DNA of 64,000 bases from Cinclus cinclus (GCF_963662255.1 NC_085060.1:13673925-13737924); one strand, 5' to 3'. Shown: positions 53,320-64,000, counted from the first letter of the stretch. Numbers and translations are program-made. Notes: generated from the sequence alone by a model not told the origin.

Positions 53320-53385
53320 AAACCTGCGAGCTGAGCTTTAAGATCCTGTCTAACCCAAACTATTCTGGGATTCTGTGATTTACTC
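53320..53385 (+). mobile_element. CR1 3' end, plus orientation
   Basis: 'gagctttaagatcctgtcta', 'acccaaactattctgggatt' and 'ctgtgattt' are the CR1 3' terminus with its octamers, followed by a T11 run at 53388-53398. The upstream body is too diverged to delimit. Confidence 0.8.
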
Positions 53386-53389
53386 TTTT

Positions 53390-55365
53390 TTTTTTTTATT
53401 TGACTTGAGCAGCCCAACCTGATCCTTGTGAATCACTGGGGCACGACTTCCTGGTAAAGTGATGTTTCCCTTGTGTAGCAGGACAATAAAAGCAGAATTA
53501 CAAATTGTTCTTCTGTTGGAAACCATGCACAGAGCCCTTCTCTGCTGCTTTGGTCCCAAATAATGTCTATGGTTCCCCAGTGCTCCAGCCACAGAATACC
53601 ATTCCAGTGGCTGGTGACTGGAGTGAAGGATGGGCAGGGATGACAGGTTTTGGGGGTCTGTTTGAAGCTTGAACACTCCTCTGAAGCCATTGGGGATGGC
53701 AAATAGCCAGGAGAGCTGATGCTGAGGAAGGACTGGCCAGGCATACCATAATTCATGGCCACAAAGCAGGGAAGTAGCCAAAGGTATTAGGAGGTTTCCA
53801 GGAGGGATTAGGCACAGTCTTTGAAGGCAGGTCCAAAAGGGTGATTAAGCAACTCCAGAAGTACAAACCACAGCCCAGCAGAATGTGGGAGGACACCCAG
53901 GGGATAAAATCACCCTGTTCATGACTGATTTCTCATGCTCTTCCTGGAGAGAGCCCGTGTGGCTGGGGCTGGAGCATCCCAAGCTCTGAGGGTGCTTTGG
54001 TAGAGGCTGTAGTTTTGTCTAACAGCTGAAATATCAACAAGGGAGCTTTGGTGGGGGCAGGGGTCCATGGAAGTGGGTGACCTCTGAAAACCTGGCAGTG
54101 ACTGAGGTGTCCAGGGCAATGCTGTAGAGGGGACAGGACACTACAGGGAGTGACCAGGGACACAGCAGCTCTCCCTGCTCACCGTGCCCAGTGTTGGCCA
54201 TTTCTGTGGTGGGTCCTGTCTAGGTTCCATCAGCTTTCCTAATTTGGCACTGGGAGGGCTCTGGTGCTGCTGCGAGATCAACATTTGGTTATAAACGTTA
54301 ACAGGAGTTAACATTTTCTAGAACCCAGGGAAGGGGGACCAGAGGAAGAAGGTTCTGGAGTGTCAACAAAAAATTTATCTTGTGCAAATAAACAGGAGAG
54401 ATGGATTATCCCATGTTGTTTGCGCAGGGAATTGCTGGAATGCCGCTCGCTACGGCACTCCCCGGTGCTGCCGGGGGCCTGGGCTGGTTTTCCACAGGGG
54501 GCTGGCTCCGGCCTGTCCCACCATTTCCTTAGGTCTACAGAGGGATCTGCTCTGGGTCATGTTCCCAGGCTGTGGTGTGGCCACGTGCTGAAGCAGTGCA
54601 GGGGGTTCAGTCCCTCATACCCATGGACATCTCCTGTTCTTGGGTGAACCACAAAACTCAGGTCTCTAGCAGCATCCCTGCTTCCCTGTTTCCTGCCTTC
54701 AACCTTCCTTAAATCCTTTTTTGAGGAATAGAAGCTTAGATCACAGTGGGATCTATCCAGGATACATGAAGACATACAAGAGACAAAGAGCTAAATGCAA
54801 AGTAATCCTTACACTCTCCAAGCAGAGGGTCTCCAAGCACTCCCCAGTCAGTCCAGCATCACTGCAGTGTCAGGAGAGGGTTGGGGGTGACACCCACAGC
54901 TCTTCCAGAGGGCACAGCCCACTGGGCACATCGGGTCTGGAGCTCAGAGAGGTCCAGCCTTTGTGTTTAAGGAGTATTTGGTGATGATGGGAAGCCCGGG
55001 TGGTGCAGGAGAGCTGGAGGTGTGTGTGACATACAGGGGGATCCCATGCCACAGCAATTCCACAGTCTGATGCCATGATGCCCCTGCCTGCTCTCAGTCA
55101 TCCCATTCCTGGCTTCACCTTCACCTCTTGTCCTGGCAGAAGGAATTTCACCCATGCAGTCATGAAAACTTCACCTCCAGCACATTTCCCTCCACCCCTC
55201 CACAGCTATTTGGTACTGCGCAGGATGGAGAATCTGTCCTGGAGCTAAGGCTGGATTCCAGCCTTGTTTAGGCTCAGGTTGGAGCCTCTGGCCAGACCTG
55301 AGCTGTGGCAGGTGGCAGGGGACACATATCATAATGTCAAGGCTGTCTGCTGCTGGTAAGACTTC
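53390..55365. other. Unique spacer
   Basis: About 2 kb of mixed unique sequence. GTTATAAACGTTAACAGGAGTTAAC near 54287-54312 (split) has two GTTAAC sites. No gene or transposon recognised. Confidence 0.45.
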
Positions 55366-55370
55366 TGTGG

Positions 55371-55450
55371 GGCACAAAGATGTTTTAAAGGATGCAGAGA
55401 TATTTTAAGTGATGCAGAGATATTTTAAGGGGCACAGAGGTGTTTCAAGG
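55371..55450 (+). repeat. 20-bp tandem repeat, 4 perfectly phased units
   Basis: Units start at 55371, 55391, 55411 and 55431. The inner two are GATGCAGAGATATTTTAAGT and the same with a final G. The outer two carry matching GGCACA...GTTT-type changes, so the array is nearly mirror-like in its variants. Confidence 0.93.
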
Positions 55451-55454
55451 GGTG

Positions 55455-55530
55455 ACACACAGCTGACACGGACCAGCACAAGTGTGTTGAGGAGGAGCCT
55501 GTCTGCAGCAGGGAGGAGCAGATCTCCCAG
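55455..55530. other. Unique spacer
   Basis: Short unique stretch; nothing recognised. Confidence 0.3.
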
Positions 55531-55534
55531 GCCC

Positions 55535-55870
55535 TCAGCTTTAATATCCTCTGGATTAATATCTAGGAACTATACATTTATGGGAACCAAATCACACACA
55601 CACACAGACCTGAACATGTGGCAAGTGAGGGGTGACCAAGCACAGGCTCCTGCTCTGATGGCAGGGCCAGGGAGGCACAGGGCAGAGGCGTGGAACTGGA
55701 GAGGAGCAGGAAAGCAGGCCCAGCTCATTTGTTTTTTGTGACATCATGGCCTCCTCTGGCTTTTTTCACAGTTTTCCTCTGTTGTATTTAATAGACTTAA
55801 TGGATCACACAGCACTGTAAGAACAACAGACCTTCAATGTTTTTATTAAAGCCATCTACAAAAATCCCTC
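55535..55870. promoter_or_regulatory. Candidate island split by unique sequence
   Basis: CTTTAATATCCTCTGGATTA (OTX-like GGATTA) with ATACATTTATGGG lies at 55539-55583. A second AT-rich part, GTATTTAATAGACTTAATGG and GTTTTTATTAAAGCC, is at 55784-55853. A short (AC)n run lies at 55593-55606. Confidence 0.22.
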
Positions 55871-55874
55871 TGTG

Positions 55875-57825
55875 CTCGAGCTTTCCTGTGGGGTGACTCT
55901 GCTGAGATGCTGTTTCCATTAAGGACAATTGTGGCAAATAAAGAAGGAATGAACAAGCAAATGGAAAAAGGGAAGGGGAGGGAGCAGTGGAGCAGAGAGA
56001 GCTGCTGCTAGAAAGAGGGCAACGCTGGCTGTCTCCCCCTGCCCAGGCTTGACTGGGGCCCCTGTCACCCAGCCTGGCATGGGGGGCACTGCCAGGGCCT
56101 CCTGCAGAACCAGACTGGTTTGAGGAGTGCTGATGTTGGAATTACTGCTCCATCCTCACAGAGGAGTCACAGAAGGGAGATGCTGCTTTCATACCTGCCA
56201 GGTGGGGTTATTCCCTCTCTCCTTCGTATCTGGGAGTGCTGGAGGGAAGGAGCTCTCCCTGTGCCGTGTGTGTGATTGTCACCACCCAGCCACTGCCAGG
56301 TTTCTGGCTATCAAACCTTTCTGTCTGCAGAGCTGACAAGTACTGAGCAGGTTGATGAGTGCTGTGCTGTGAGAAGTAGAGGGGACCATGGGCTTTGGTT
56401 GGCAGGATGGGACTCCATCCCTTTGCTCATGTGCTGGGGTGGAAAAGTGAGCACCACAAAAAGCATCTCTTCAGCTCTGGTGATGCAGCATGCATGTAGG
56501 AGCTGCTACTGCTTCAGTGTGGGGTGAGGGCACAGCAGCAGGGAATGTCATGGCCACTGAGATGCCACTGAGGATCCTTCTCCAGTGATGTGGAGCATCA
56601 CCAGGGAGATCCACCAGGCCAGAGAAAGGGGAGTCATATCCAGCCCTAGACCCACATTTCTCAATGTGCAACTGGGCTCTGGAGTGGCTGGGAGAGGCTC
56701 TGAGCCTGGGCACACTCGGTGATGTTGGACCAGAATCTTGGTCATATGGCTCTGGCCAGCACAGCCCAGCCCAATCCCATCTGATCCTGAGCTGGTCCCA
56801 CTGCCTGGTCCAGTAGAGCTCCAAGACTGAGCAGGGCAGGAGCTGTGGCTGTAGTGTAGGAATGTGTAGGACAGCCTGTGCTCACCCTCAGCCTGGCAGG
56901 GAGAACATCCTCCTCCATCTGCCAAAAGACTCTCAGCTTTCCGTCTGCTGCTTTGATCCTTTTCCTTTCCCAAAACTGATACCTAGACATCTAATTTTGT
57001 GGGTGCTCAGAGTTTAAGAAGGTCTGGAAAAGCCCTTCTGTCTCTGCAGAACCCTGGACTATTGTGTGGTGCTGCTGTTAGCAGCCCCAGCCTGGACATG
57101 GTGCTCTCCTGCCACATGCGGTGGGGAAAGGGAGGGACACACCAGAATTCCTTTGAAGGGGAGATGTCAGTTTTTAACTGGAGCTTTGAACCTTCCTCTG
57201 AAATCCCAGGGAACCTGACCCAGCCGATCCCATCAGTCAGCACACACAGCTCCAGCTCTGAAGTTCACTCTTCCGTCCACGCCACCATCCCAAGGAGCAC
57301 GATGATGGATGAAGCCTGTCAGTCCTGCAGGTATTTTGGTTGTGAGAGCACCCTGGACACCCAGGGTCCACCTCAGGACATCAGATGCCGTGACCTCTGG
57401 ATGGCAGGAAGGGGAGCACACGAGCAGCAGGAAGGGAAGCACACAAACACTGTGGGTGGGTTGATGGTTGATGTGCTGGTCGGTTACTCTGGGGCTCTGG
57501 GAGGCACTTGGCACGTGAGCCCCTTGGGGACACAGCAGAGCTAAGCAGGAGCAGATGTCTCTGTGCCACCCCAGGTGGCTGAGGGAAGGCTTTTGGGGCC
57601 CAGCCTGGAAGCACATGCTGCAGGTTGGTGTCTGGGTTTTTATTTTCCCAAGGCCTCTCTTTCCACCTTGTTACCCTGTGCTCCTATGTGCACCCTCAGA
57701 CACTGCAGAGTTCTCCTCGAGGGTTTGACAGACACGGGCAAAGCTCTCTGATTTATGCCACTCTGACACTTGCTCGACCGTAACACCTGGAGAAGCCAAT
57801 CCTACCTGCCCTGCCAGAACTGTTC
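55875..57825. other. Unique spacer
   Basis: About 2 kb of mixed, largely CpG-poor sequence with many overlapping meaningless open frames. No gene, RNA or repeat recognised. Confidence 0.5.
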
Positions 57826-57829
57826 ACTC

Positions 57830-58015
57830 AGCCTTAAATCAACAGAGACGGTTCTTGCCTGCGCCTGCCTCTCGCAGCTCGCAGAGCAGCTCCGTTTGTG
57901 CGTGGCCAGCGCTGTTCCCTGTAATGCGCTAAGCTTCCCGACATGATGTTTAGCACATGTTCCCTGCTCTGCCCCCCCGCTCAAAGGCAGCCTTATAGTT
58001 TGCAAATGGGATGAA
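57830..58015. other. Transitional sequence before CpG-rich block
   Basis: CpG begins to rise here. Contains CGCTAAGC, GATGTTTAGCACATG and GTTTGCAAATGGG (POU/FOX-like). It may belong to the promoter-like block on its right. Confidence 0.25.
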
Positions 58016-58017
58016 AC

Positions 58018-58830
58018 CACTGTGCGGCCCCGCGCCTTGGCCGAGCTCCCGCCCAGCGCCGCGGCTGCCAGAACCTTTGCCGCACCTTCCAAGTCATTAT
58101 GTGCAGTCAAAAGCCTGCCAGAAGGGCTGGGAGGATAAAAGAAAGAAGGAAAAAAAAATAAAACAGAACGAAAAAACCCCTAATACACGTGAAGGAGCGG
58201 CAGAGCAAGCGAGGCATGTCCTCCATGGAGCGCTGCCCGCCGCTCACCGGGCGCTGCCTGCTCCAGGTGGGTCTCCTCCTACGTTGGTCTTTTGGGGAAC
58301 AAAAGCCGTGCTTGCCCGGGGAGGAGAGCTCCGTCCCCCCTGGGTTTGTCTGGGACGGCTGCCACCATCAACAAACCCAGATCAGTGCTGAGAAGCTCGG
58401 GGGGATGTGTCGGGGCAGGCTGCGAAGCGCGGAGATGCGGCTCAGCCCCGCGCAGGCACTGGGACCGTATCGCGGGGATCAGGAAACGCCTCCGAGGAGC
58501 TGATGAGTGCGGATACAGAGAGCTGCGGTTGTCTGTGTAAACAGGGAACCGCAGCCAGGGGAAAGGATCAAAGCTGGCATATTCACCCGAAGCCGCAGAC
58601 CTCTACTCCGGGCTGCAGGAAAGCGCCGGTGCTCGCCCCGGGCTGTCAGCGGGGGCTCGGGGCAGCTCCCGAGGGCTGGGACGCAGGGACGAGTCTCACG
58701 GACCTCCCCCCTGCTCTCGTGGTTACAGAGGTGGCAGCGGTGCCACCGGAGGGACCGAGGCACCTGCGGGAGCCCGCAGCGGGATCGGCCTCCCCCGGGG
58801 TGACAAAGGAGGGGACAGCGAAGGGGGACA
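58018..58830. promoter_or_regulatory. Largest CpG-rich block; candidate CpG-island promoter
   Basis: Eight CpGs fall in 58021-58080, and density stays high through about 58830 with GGAGCGC, GCGCGGAGATGCGG and CCCCGCGCAGG words. An A-rich patch (58130-58180) interrupts it. ATG at 58216 and 58225 are followed in frame by CAG|GTGGGT at 58264-58272, an acceptable splice donor, so a GC-rich first exon is possible. No product is recognisable and the transcript direction is unproven. It could equally be a non-promoter CpG island. Confidence 0.5.
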
Positions 58831-58834
58831 GGGT

Positions 58835-59315
58835 GAGAAAGGCCGTGAGGAACGGGACCAGTGGAGGGAGGAGATAACGAGCAGACAGAGCCGCCAGTCC
58901 TCCGATACGAGCTCGGTGTTTTCCCGGCTCCCACCATCAGGAGAGGCTGTGCGCTCACCAGGGAGCTCCGCTCCCGCTCTCACAGCCAAGGAACGGGATA
59001 TCTCTGCCCGTATTGGCACCTCCCTCTCCTTTTGTTTCTTTCCTCCATCCTCTTTAGCTGTGCCTGCGCTGGATGCGGTATTTCGGGAAGCAGTCCCTCG
59101 CACGGTGCAGGGAAAGCGCTTTCCAGCCCGAGCTCTGCCCAGATCAGGAGCGGTGCCCGCGGCACTCCAGGGCTGAGGTTCATCGGCTCCGAGGAGCTGC
59201 TCCGGATGCCAGCGGCCCCAGCCACCCCTCGCTGGAGGTCCTGGACTTCTCCCAGTGACCTGGAGCTGTTTGCCATGTTCCTACACAAGACCTAGATTTT
59301 AATGCCAACTGAGCA
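58835..59315. other. CpG-bearing unique sequence
   Basis: CpG frequency declines gradually across this stretch. It is probably the shoulder of the CpG-rich block. No exon is defensible. Confidence 0.4.
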
Positions 59316-59319
59316 GCTG

Positions 59320-59465
59320 TATAAATGTTTTGTGACATTTCAGAGACAGAATGGTTCGTGCTGCTCAAACCTCCTCTTTCCGAGCGCATTCAAATGATAC
59401 CTTTTCAGTTTCAGGGAACTTTGTTTGCTTTAAAGGCTTTGTGATCATTTTCAGCGGAGGCCTCA
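59320..59465. other. Mixed AT-richer patch
   Basis: Contains GCATTCAAATGATACC and TTTGCTTTAAAGG. Weak candidate regulatory sequence. Confidence 0.2.
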
Positions 59466-59689
59466 GACAGCCAGCCTGCCTCAGTCCTCCACCCCAGGAC
59501 ATCCTGCAGGCCAGCACTCCCTTTTTCTCTGCAGGGTGGCCTCCACCACAGCCACACTCCTCTGCATTCAGAGCTTCCCGGGGCCTTCAAACTCTTCCCA
59601 ATCCTGGAGCAGCCATTCTAGTTATTAACAGCCTTTTCTGAACACACACAGCCCGCTGCAGTGTGTGCCTGGCCCACGGGCTCTGGGCT

Positions 59690-59950
59690 ACCTGAAAAAG
59701 TTAAAAGCGTTGCTGAATTTGTTAATTGGCACAAACTGCAAAACTCCTCCGTGGAGATTCTGCCATCTTATTTAACGAGACCATTTCCTTGGCCTCGAGG
59801 CAGAAGGGAAAGACCCCAGACACCTAATGAGCTTCACAAAGGCTGGCGAGTTAATAGAGCTCAGTGTGTCGACTGGAAAAATTAACTTTAGAATCAAGTG
59901 TTCTGCAGTAAAAGAAAATGGTTTGAGGTCTAGAAATGATCATGGGGGCC
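59690..59950. promoter_or_regulatory. Candidate conserved island
   Basis: Contains AAAGCGTTGCTGAATTTG, GTTAATTGGC, CTTATTTAACGAG, CACCTAATGAGC, GCGAGTTAATAGAGC and GTGTCGACTGG. Retained CpGs inside AT-rich words are the notable feature, since CpGs decay fast in unconstrained bird DNA. Confidence 0.3.
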
Positions 59951-60004
59951 CAGTACACAAAGGGGAACCAGCCACAGTGATACCCGTGTGAGAGGGACGT
60001 ACCA

Positions 60005-60200
60005 CAGAACGGGCACAGGGCGCCCAGAGCAGCTGTGGTATGTGCCAGAAGTGTCCAAGGCCAGGTTGGACAGGGCTTGGAGAAACCTGGGATGGTGAAA
60101 CGCATTCCTGCCCACGGCAGGGGTGGGACAGGATGAGCTTTAAGGCTCCTTCCCACCAAAACCCTCCTGTGACTCCCTGATTCTCTGATGAGTTGTCTCC
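60005..60200 (+). mobile_element. CR1 LINE 3' fragment, plus orientation
   Basis: 'gcacagggcgcccagagcag', 'gtccaaggccaggttggaca', 'gggcttggagaaacctggga', 'caggatgagctttaaggctc' and terminal 'tgtgactccctgattctctg' appear in order. Modest divergence suggests a younger copy than most here. Confidence 0.92.
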
Positions 60201-60204
60201 TTAC

Positions 60205-60760
60205 AGCAAAGCCACTGCTGTCACCTCTGGTTTCTCATCTGGGAAAGCAAAGTAATTATTTCAGCATTTAGCAGTCCCTTTTCTGTGTTTCAGAGCTTGT
60301 GGAGAGAATAGAGGTTCATAATTATACTTCAGAATATGAGGTTCTCTTTACCTATGGTCTGTTCTAAAAGGCAAACAAACTTCCTGCCCTGTCCCTCAAA
60401 ATAATTTCCAGTTACTGAGAAATCTCACTCCACACTGGCCTCTCCTTGTTTAACAACAAACAGTGCCTGGATGCTGATAAGGATTTAAACTCAACTAAAC
60501 AGCAGTTGCTTTTTACATGAGAAGTACAAATTTAATGCTCGATGTGCTCTCAGAAAAGAGGCCTGAATTGATCAAAGTTCCCTTCCAGATCTGTGCACAC
60601 ACAGAAGCTGATGTGGCTGGATGCTGAGGGTGTAAAAGCCAGCTTTCCCTCCCTCCTGGCAGACACCGGCGTATTCTTTACCCCAAATCTCTACAGTTCA
60701 TTTTTTAAACTTCTTGAGCAACTTATCTCTCAGTATCTCTCTTTGGAGCCTCCCATTCAT
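60205..60760. promoter_or_regulatory. Long AT-rich candidate regulatory stretch with TCF/LEF-type site
   Basis: GATCAAAG at 60570-60577 is the reverse complement of the TCF/LEF consensus CTTTGATC and overlaps an HNF4-like TCAAAGTTCC. AAAGTAATTATTTCAGC, CATAATTATACTTC, GTTTAACAACAAACAG and GTACAAATTTAATGC are distributed over about 550 bases. Boundaries are soft, so it may be several elements. Confidence 0.25.
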
Positions 60761-60764
60761 CACA

Positions 60765-63535
60765 GCTAATTGTGGGCTGCCAGCACCCAGAGGGGATTCT
60801 GCAGCTCAGGCTGGTGTCATGGTCTGGTGGATGGCATGAGGGGAATGGCTGAGGCTTCGCTGGCATTTGTCATCTCTGAGAAGAGTTTGCTTAAAAAAAT
60901 AAAAAGGCAGAGTCTGGCTGGATGAAACTGAGTCAAGGGCCCACACAACAAGCCTGCAAAATCCTGTGTAGGGTAGGAAAACCATTCCCTTCTTTTCCTG
61001 CAGATTGGGAAGAACTGAAATTCCTTGGAGTGGGATATGTCAGGGAGAGGCAGAAGCTGCAGCTCCTGGCAGTCCCCAGGCTGCCTCATGTTTTCTACAG
61101 ATTCCCAGAGAGAACCACTGAGGCCTTTGGTGTTTTGGGATTTCCACCCCCACTCCATCTCAATAGAGAAAGGGAACAAGGTTTCATATTCTATTCCCAA
61201 CCATTTCACTGAACACCAGCCTTTCGGCAAGAAGAAATTACCTTCAGCGAAGTTTTGTTTGGAAGGAAGAAATAAGCATTTTGATAACCTCTTTGATATA
61301 ATGGAGGATGTTGATTTCCACTTTTTTTTTAATATCTCATGATACCTCTTAATCTCCAAATGTTTGTCAAACTCAGTTAAGAACAGGGAAGGAAGCAAAG
61401 TGCCCAGGGGTCCCACTGGACAAAGCAGGTTTATCACTGTACAGGAGGTGCTTTAGCCCTGTCCTTAAGAGCCTCTGTGTTCAGATGGATTTTCCATCAC
61501 TGCCTTGCCCCATGGCCTGAGCAGCTTTCCCCTGGCCCAGGGTGCCATCCAAACTCATCCCTGACACCGTGGCCGGAACTGTTCCAGGTGCTCACCCAGG
61601 CCAGGCTGGTGCTCTGTGCCTGAGGGCAGGTGCTGGGCTTCACGGAACACCCATGGGAATGAAGAGATTTCTCTCACCTCCCATTGGTTCTGGAGCATGT
61701 ATTCAGAGGCAGAGGCATCTCCTCCTCTGGGGTGAGCTCAGAGCACCCCGAGCTCTGCTGCCTCCAAACAGCCGATGGCAACTGAGAGCAGCTGCAGAGG
61801 GTGGGCAGGGGAGAGCCCCAAACCGAGCCAGAAAATCCAGCCTAGAGGGAAAATAATCAAAACCCACAAAGCTGAAAGGCAGAGTGCTGTAAAAGAGTTA
61901 CCAGGAGATTTTGAAACACAAAGCCAGAGCCAGCCCAGAAGGAATGCACACAGAATGCATGAAAATTTCTGCTCCTCCTCTGACAAAGAGCGTTTTGCAG
62001 TGCCTCAGTCCCAGTGCCTCATGCCTGCTCCTTCCCTCTTCCGTGTCTGTGGGGAATGGGCTGAGGACGGGGCTGCAGGCTGCAAGCCATTGATGTCTTC
62101 TCCAAAGGCACCATGAGCTCTCCTCGCTGCTGAAAACCCCAAAGCAAATTGCAGAGGTTCACCCAGAGCATCCTCAGGCCGAGGGAAAACAAATCCAGAG
62201 CTCCTGGGAGTCCTGTATCCTTGGCACCTCCCTGTGTTTCCCACAGTGGGGACATTCCAGGGTTATCCACAGCAAGGAGGTCCCAGAGACAACTGGAGTT
62301 CACTCCCCTGGAGCTGTGGCAGGAATGGACAAATCCCCATGGCCACAGCCCAGGGAAGGTGATGTTTCTTTCCAAAGGGTAAAACCTGCCCTGATCAGGC
62401 ACCTCATTCCCAGTGACAAATCCAAAACTCTTCCTTTCTACCCATTTTTCAACATCCAAGGGTTCTGGGTAGTCCATGCAATACCTGGTGAAATACCAGG
62501 GACAAACCATGCTCCCTGAGTGATCCATGTGTTCTAGATGGGAAGAGCTCTCTGGACACCGCACAATCTCTGAACCATCCGGTTATTTTCTTCTGCTTGG
62601 TCATGTCCTGCCACCTGTGCTAGTGCTGGGATTCCTGCACCCACCTGGTCCTCTGCTCCACCTCACCTCTGTGCAGGAAAACCTGAACTGCATCACCCCA
62701 GCCAGGCCATAACCTTGTTTGACCTTTCATTCTGAGCAGCACTCCGAGTTGGTAACAATCCTAATCCATCTTGTTGGTACTGAACTTCCAGCATCTCTCT
62801 CCCTTTAAATTCCCTGGAGGCTACTCACAGGCATGGAGCTGATGCCATCTCCCCATTGTCTGGCCACAGCAAAGACTTAAAAGCTGCTGTTCTGAAACAT
62901 TTCAGCAAAAAAAGAACATTATTAACAGCAAGATGATAAGACTTTCAGGTTTCAAAGGCAGGAGACATGAATGATTCCTTTTCCTAAAGAATGAAACCCA
63001 ATGAAAATGCAACATTTCCTTCAGAAGCAAGGGCTCCCTCTCAGCCAAAATGAGGACAGAGAATGGCATGTGCTCCTGATGATCCTGAGTGTGGAGGGCT
63101 CTCCCTGCATTCCCTTGGTCTCCCCTCAGAAGGACAGGAGATTGGCACTGAGGAGGGAGGCTGATGGATTCTACTTGCCAGAAGGCCATTAGGATAAAAG
63201 GAAAATCCCACTTAGCAGAAGTTATGAATTTCCCAAAGTCAGGCTATTTGCACTGGTGGGGGATGGGAAGTGCTGATTATTAATGGGTGTGTTGAATTAT
63301 TTCCTCCCTGGGCTGCCTCTGAGATGAGCAGGAGCTGCCCAGTGGAACATGGAGCATGTTCTTCTCTTCCCAGGGTGCCCATGGGGTGGTGGCATCAACC
63401 TCAGGGCACTGGCCAGATGTCACCTCCCTGAAGCTACATTCCCAGGGAGATGCTCACACAGGGAACAGACATGCTGTGGGCAGCCCAGCCTTCAGCTGCA
63501 CCACCTCAGGGCAACAGTGGGAGAACTTAAAGTCG
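60765..63535. other. Unique spacer with soft AT-rich patches
   Basis: About 2.8 kb of mixed sequence. A 206-codon minus-strand frame (61437-60817) has no recognisable domain. AT-rich patches lie at 61240-61370, 62890-63010 and 63230-63310 (GATTATTAATGGG). No gene or RNA recognised. Confidence 0.45.
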
Positions 63536-63539
63536 CTTC

Positions 63540-63870
63540 CAGTGCCAGGAGAGCTGGAGAGGGACTTTGGACAAGGGCCTGGAGGGACAGGATGCAGGGA
63601 ATGGCTTCTTGCTGCCAGAGGGCAGGGTTCGGTGGGATACTGGGATGGAGTTCCTGGCTATGAGGGTGCTGAGGCCCTGGCACAGGTTACCCAGAGAAGC
63701 TGTGGCTGCCCCAGCCCTGGAAGTGTCCCAGGCCAGGTTGGACAGGGCTTGGAGCAGCCTGAGACAGTGGAAGGTGTCCCTGTCCATGGCAGGGAGTGAC
63801 ACTGGATAGGCTTTAAGGTTCCTTGGTCCCGTCCCACCCAACCATCCTGTGATTCCATTATTCTGTGAAT
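63540..63870 (+). mobile_element. CR1 LINE 3' fragment, plus orientation
   Basis: Landmarks in order: 'ggagagggactttggacaag', 'ggcctggagggacaggatgc', 'tgaggccctggcacaggtta', 'cccagagaagctgtggctgc', 'gtcccaggccaggttggaca', 'ggcttggagcagcctgagac', 'gtgtccctgtccatggcagg', 'aggctttaaggttcc' and 'ctgtgattccattattctgt'. At about 330 bases it is the longest CR1 copy here. It extends 5' into the region just upstream of the common truncation point. Confidence 0.95.
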
Positions 63871-63871
63871 G

Positions 63872-64000
63872 GAGCAACCACGGGGTGCCCAGCCCCTCCC
63901 AGCACCCCAGAGCTGCTGCCTTGAGCTGCAGAAGCCCCCGGGGCAGAGCTCCCCAGCCAGGCTGGGGGTGCTCAGAGCTGGGCCAGGTGAGGCAGAATCA
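63872..64000. other. Unique GC-rich sequence at window end
   Basis: GC-rich sequence after the CR1 tail; nothing recognised before the window ends. Confidence 0.4.

Noticed and set aside
60817..61437. 206-codon minus-strand frame
   Set aside because: Looks more protein-like than most, but no domain is recognisable and a frame of this length is expected about once by chance in a 64-kb window.
1..64000. CRISPR array, operon, phage or bacterial defence system
   Set aside because: Direct repeats here are tandem without unique spacers, no ribosome-binding-site-linked gene strings exist, and CR1 elements show vertebrate origin.
1..64000. tRNA, rRNA or snRNA genes
   Set aside because: I saw no B-box/A-box pair with cloverleaf potential and no rRNA-like blocks by eye; a covariance-model search would be decisive.

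Overview
This window reads as intergenic or intronic nuclear DNA from a bird, probably a songbird. The main evidence is at least twelve 5'-truncated CR1 LINE fragments of avian type. They share the hallmark 3' block (a 'gcacaggttgcccag' segment, then 'gtccaaggccaggttggac' and 'gagctttaaggtcc', ending in 'attctgtgattc'-like octamers) or its reverse complement. One candidate solo LTR with an ERV-like tail is also present, and I see no Alu, L1 or B-element sequence. By eye G+C is about half, with CpG depletion over most of the window and a few CpG-dense pockets. Mean gene density is very low. These are vertebrate features; nothing looks bacterial, phage or plasmid, and I found no CRISPR array or operon.

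I do not call any protein-coding gene. All long open frames (the longest is 293 codons at 11577-12458 +) lack recognisable domains, are low in complexity, and form a smooth length distribution as expected for moderately GC-rich non-coding DNA. Coding exons short enough to escape recognition cannot be excluded.

Layout. Left part (1-9.7 kb): unique sequence with a very short CpG-dense pocket near 1.1 kb, several AT-rich islands rich in homeodomain, FOX, POU and AP-1 type motifs, an expanded CR1 tail microsatellite (5.7-5.94 kb) and an inverted CR1 pair (8.6-8.9 kb). Centre-left (9.7-31 kb): alternating bland GC-rich spacers and AT-rich islands. Notable items are a duplicated FOX/NKX2-like composite motif at 16.73-16.84 kb, three CR1 fragments, and a GATA/TAATTA palindrome at 29.77 kb. 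Centre (31-43 kb): a minus-oriented LTR fragment at 32.6-32.9 kb, G homopolymers, and an AT-rich module at 40.0-40.3 kb with a perfect 16-bp palindrome. Centre-right (43-50 kb): a minisatellite-rich stretch with a 25-unit, indel-free 12-bp array and a 14-unit 23-bp array, plus CpG-rich pockets near 42.0 and 45.0 kb. Right part (50-64 kb): more AT-rich islands, CR1 fragments, a perfectly phased 20-bp array, and the largest CpG-dense block (about 58.0-58.8 kb), the only place that looks promoter-like.

The working model is a regulatory landscape: non-coding DNA carrying scattered enhancer-like islands, near or inside a developmental gene that lies mostly outside the window. Evolutionary conservation cannot be seen in one sequence, so every 'island' entry is a hypothesis from composition and motifs.
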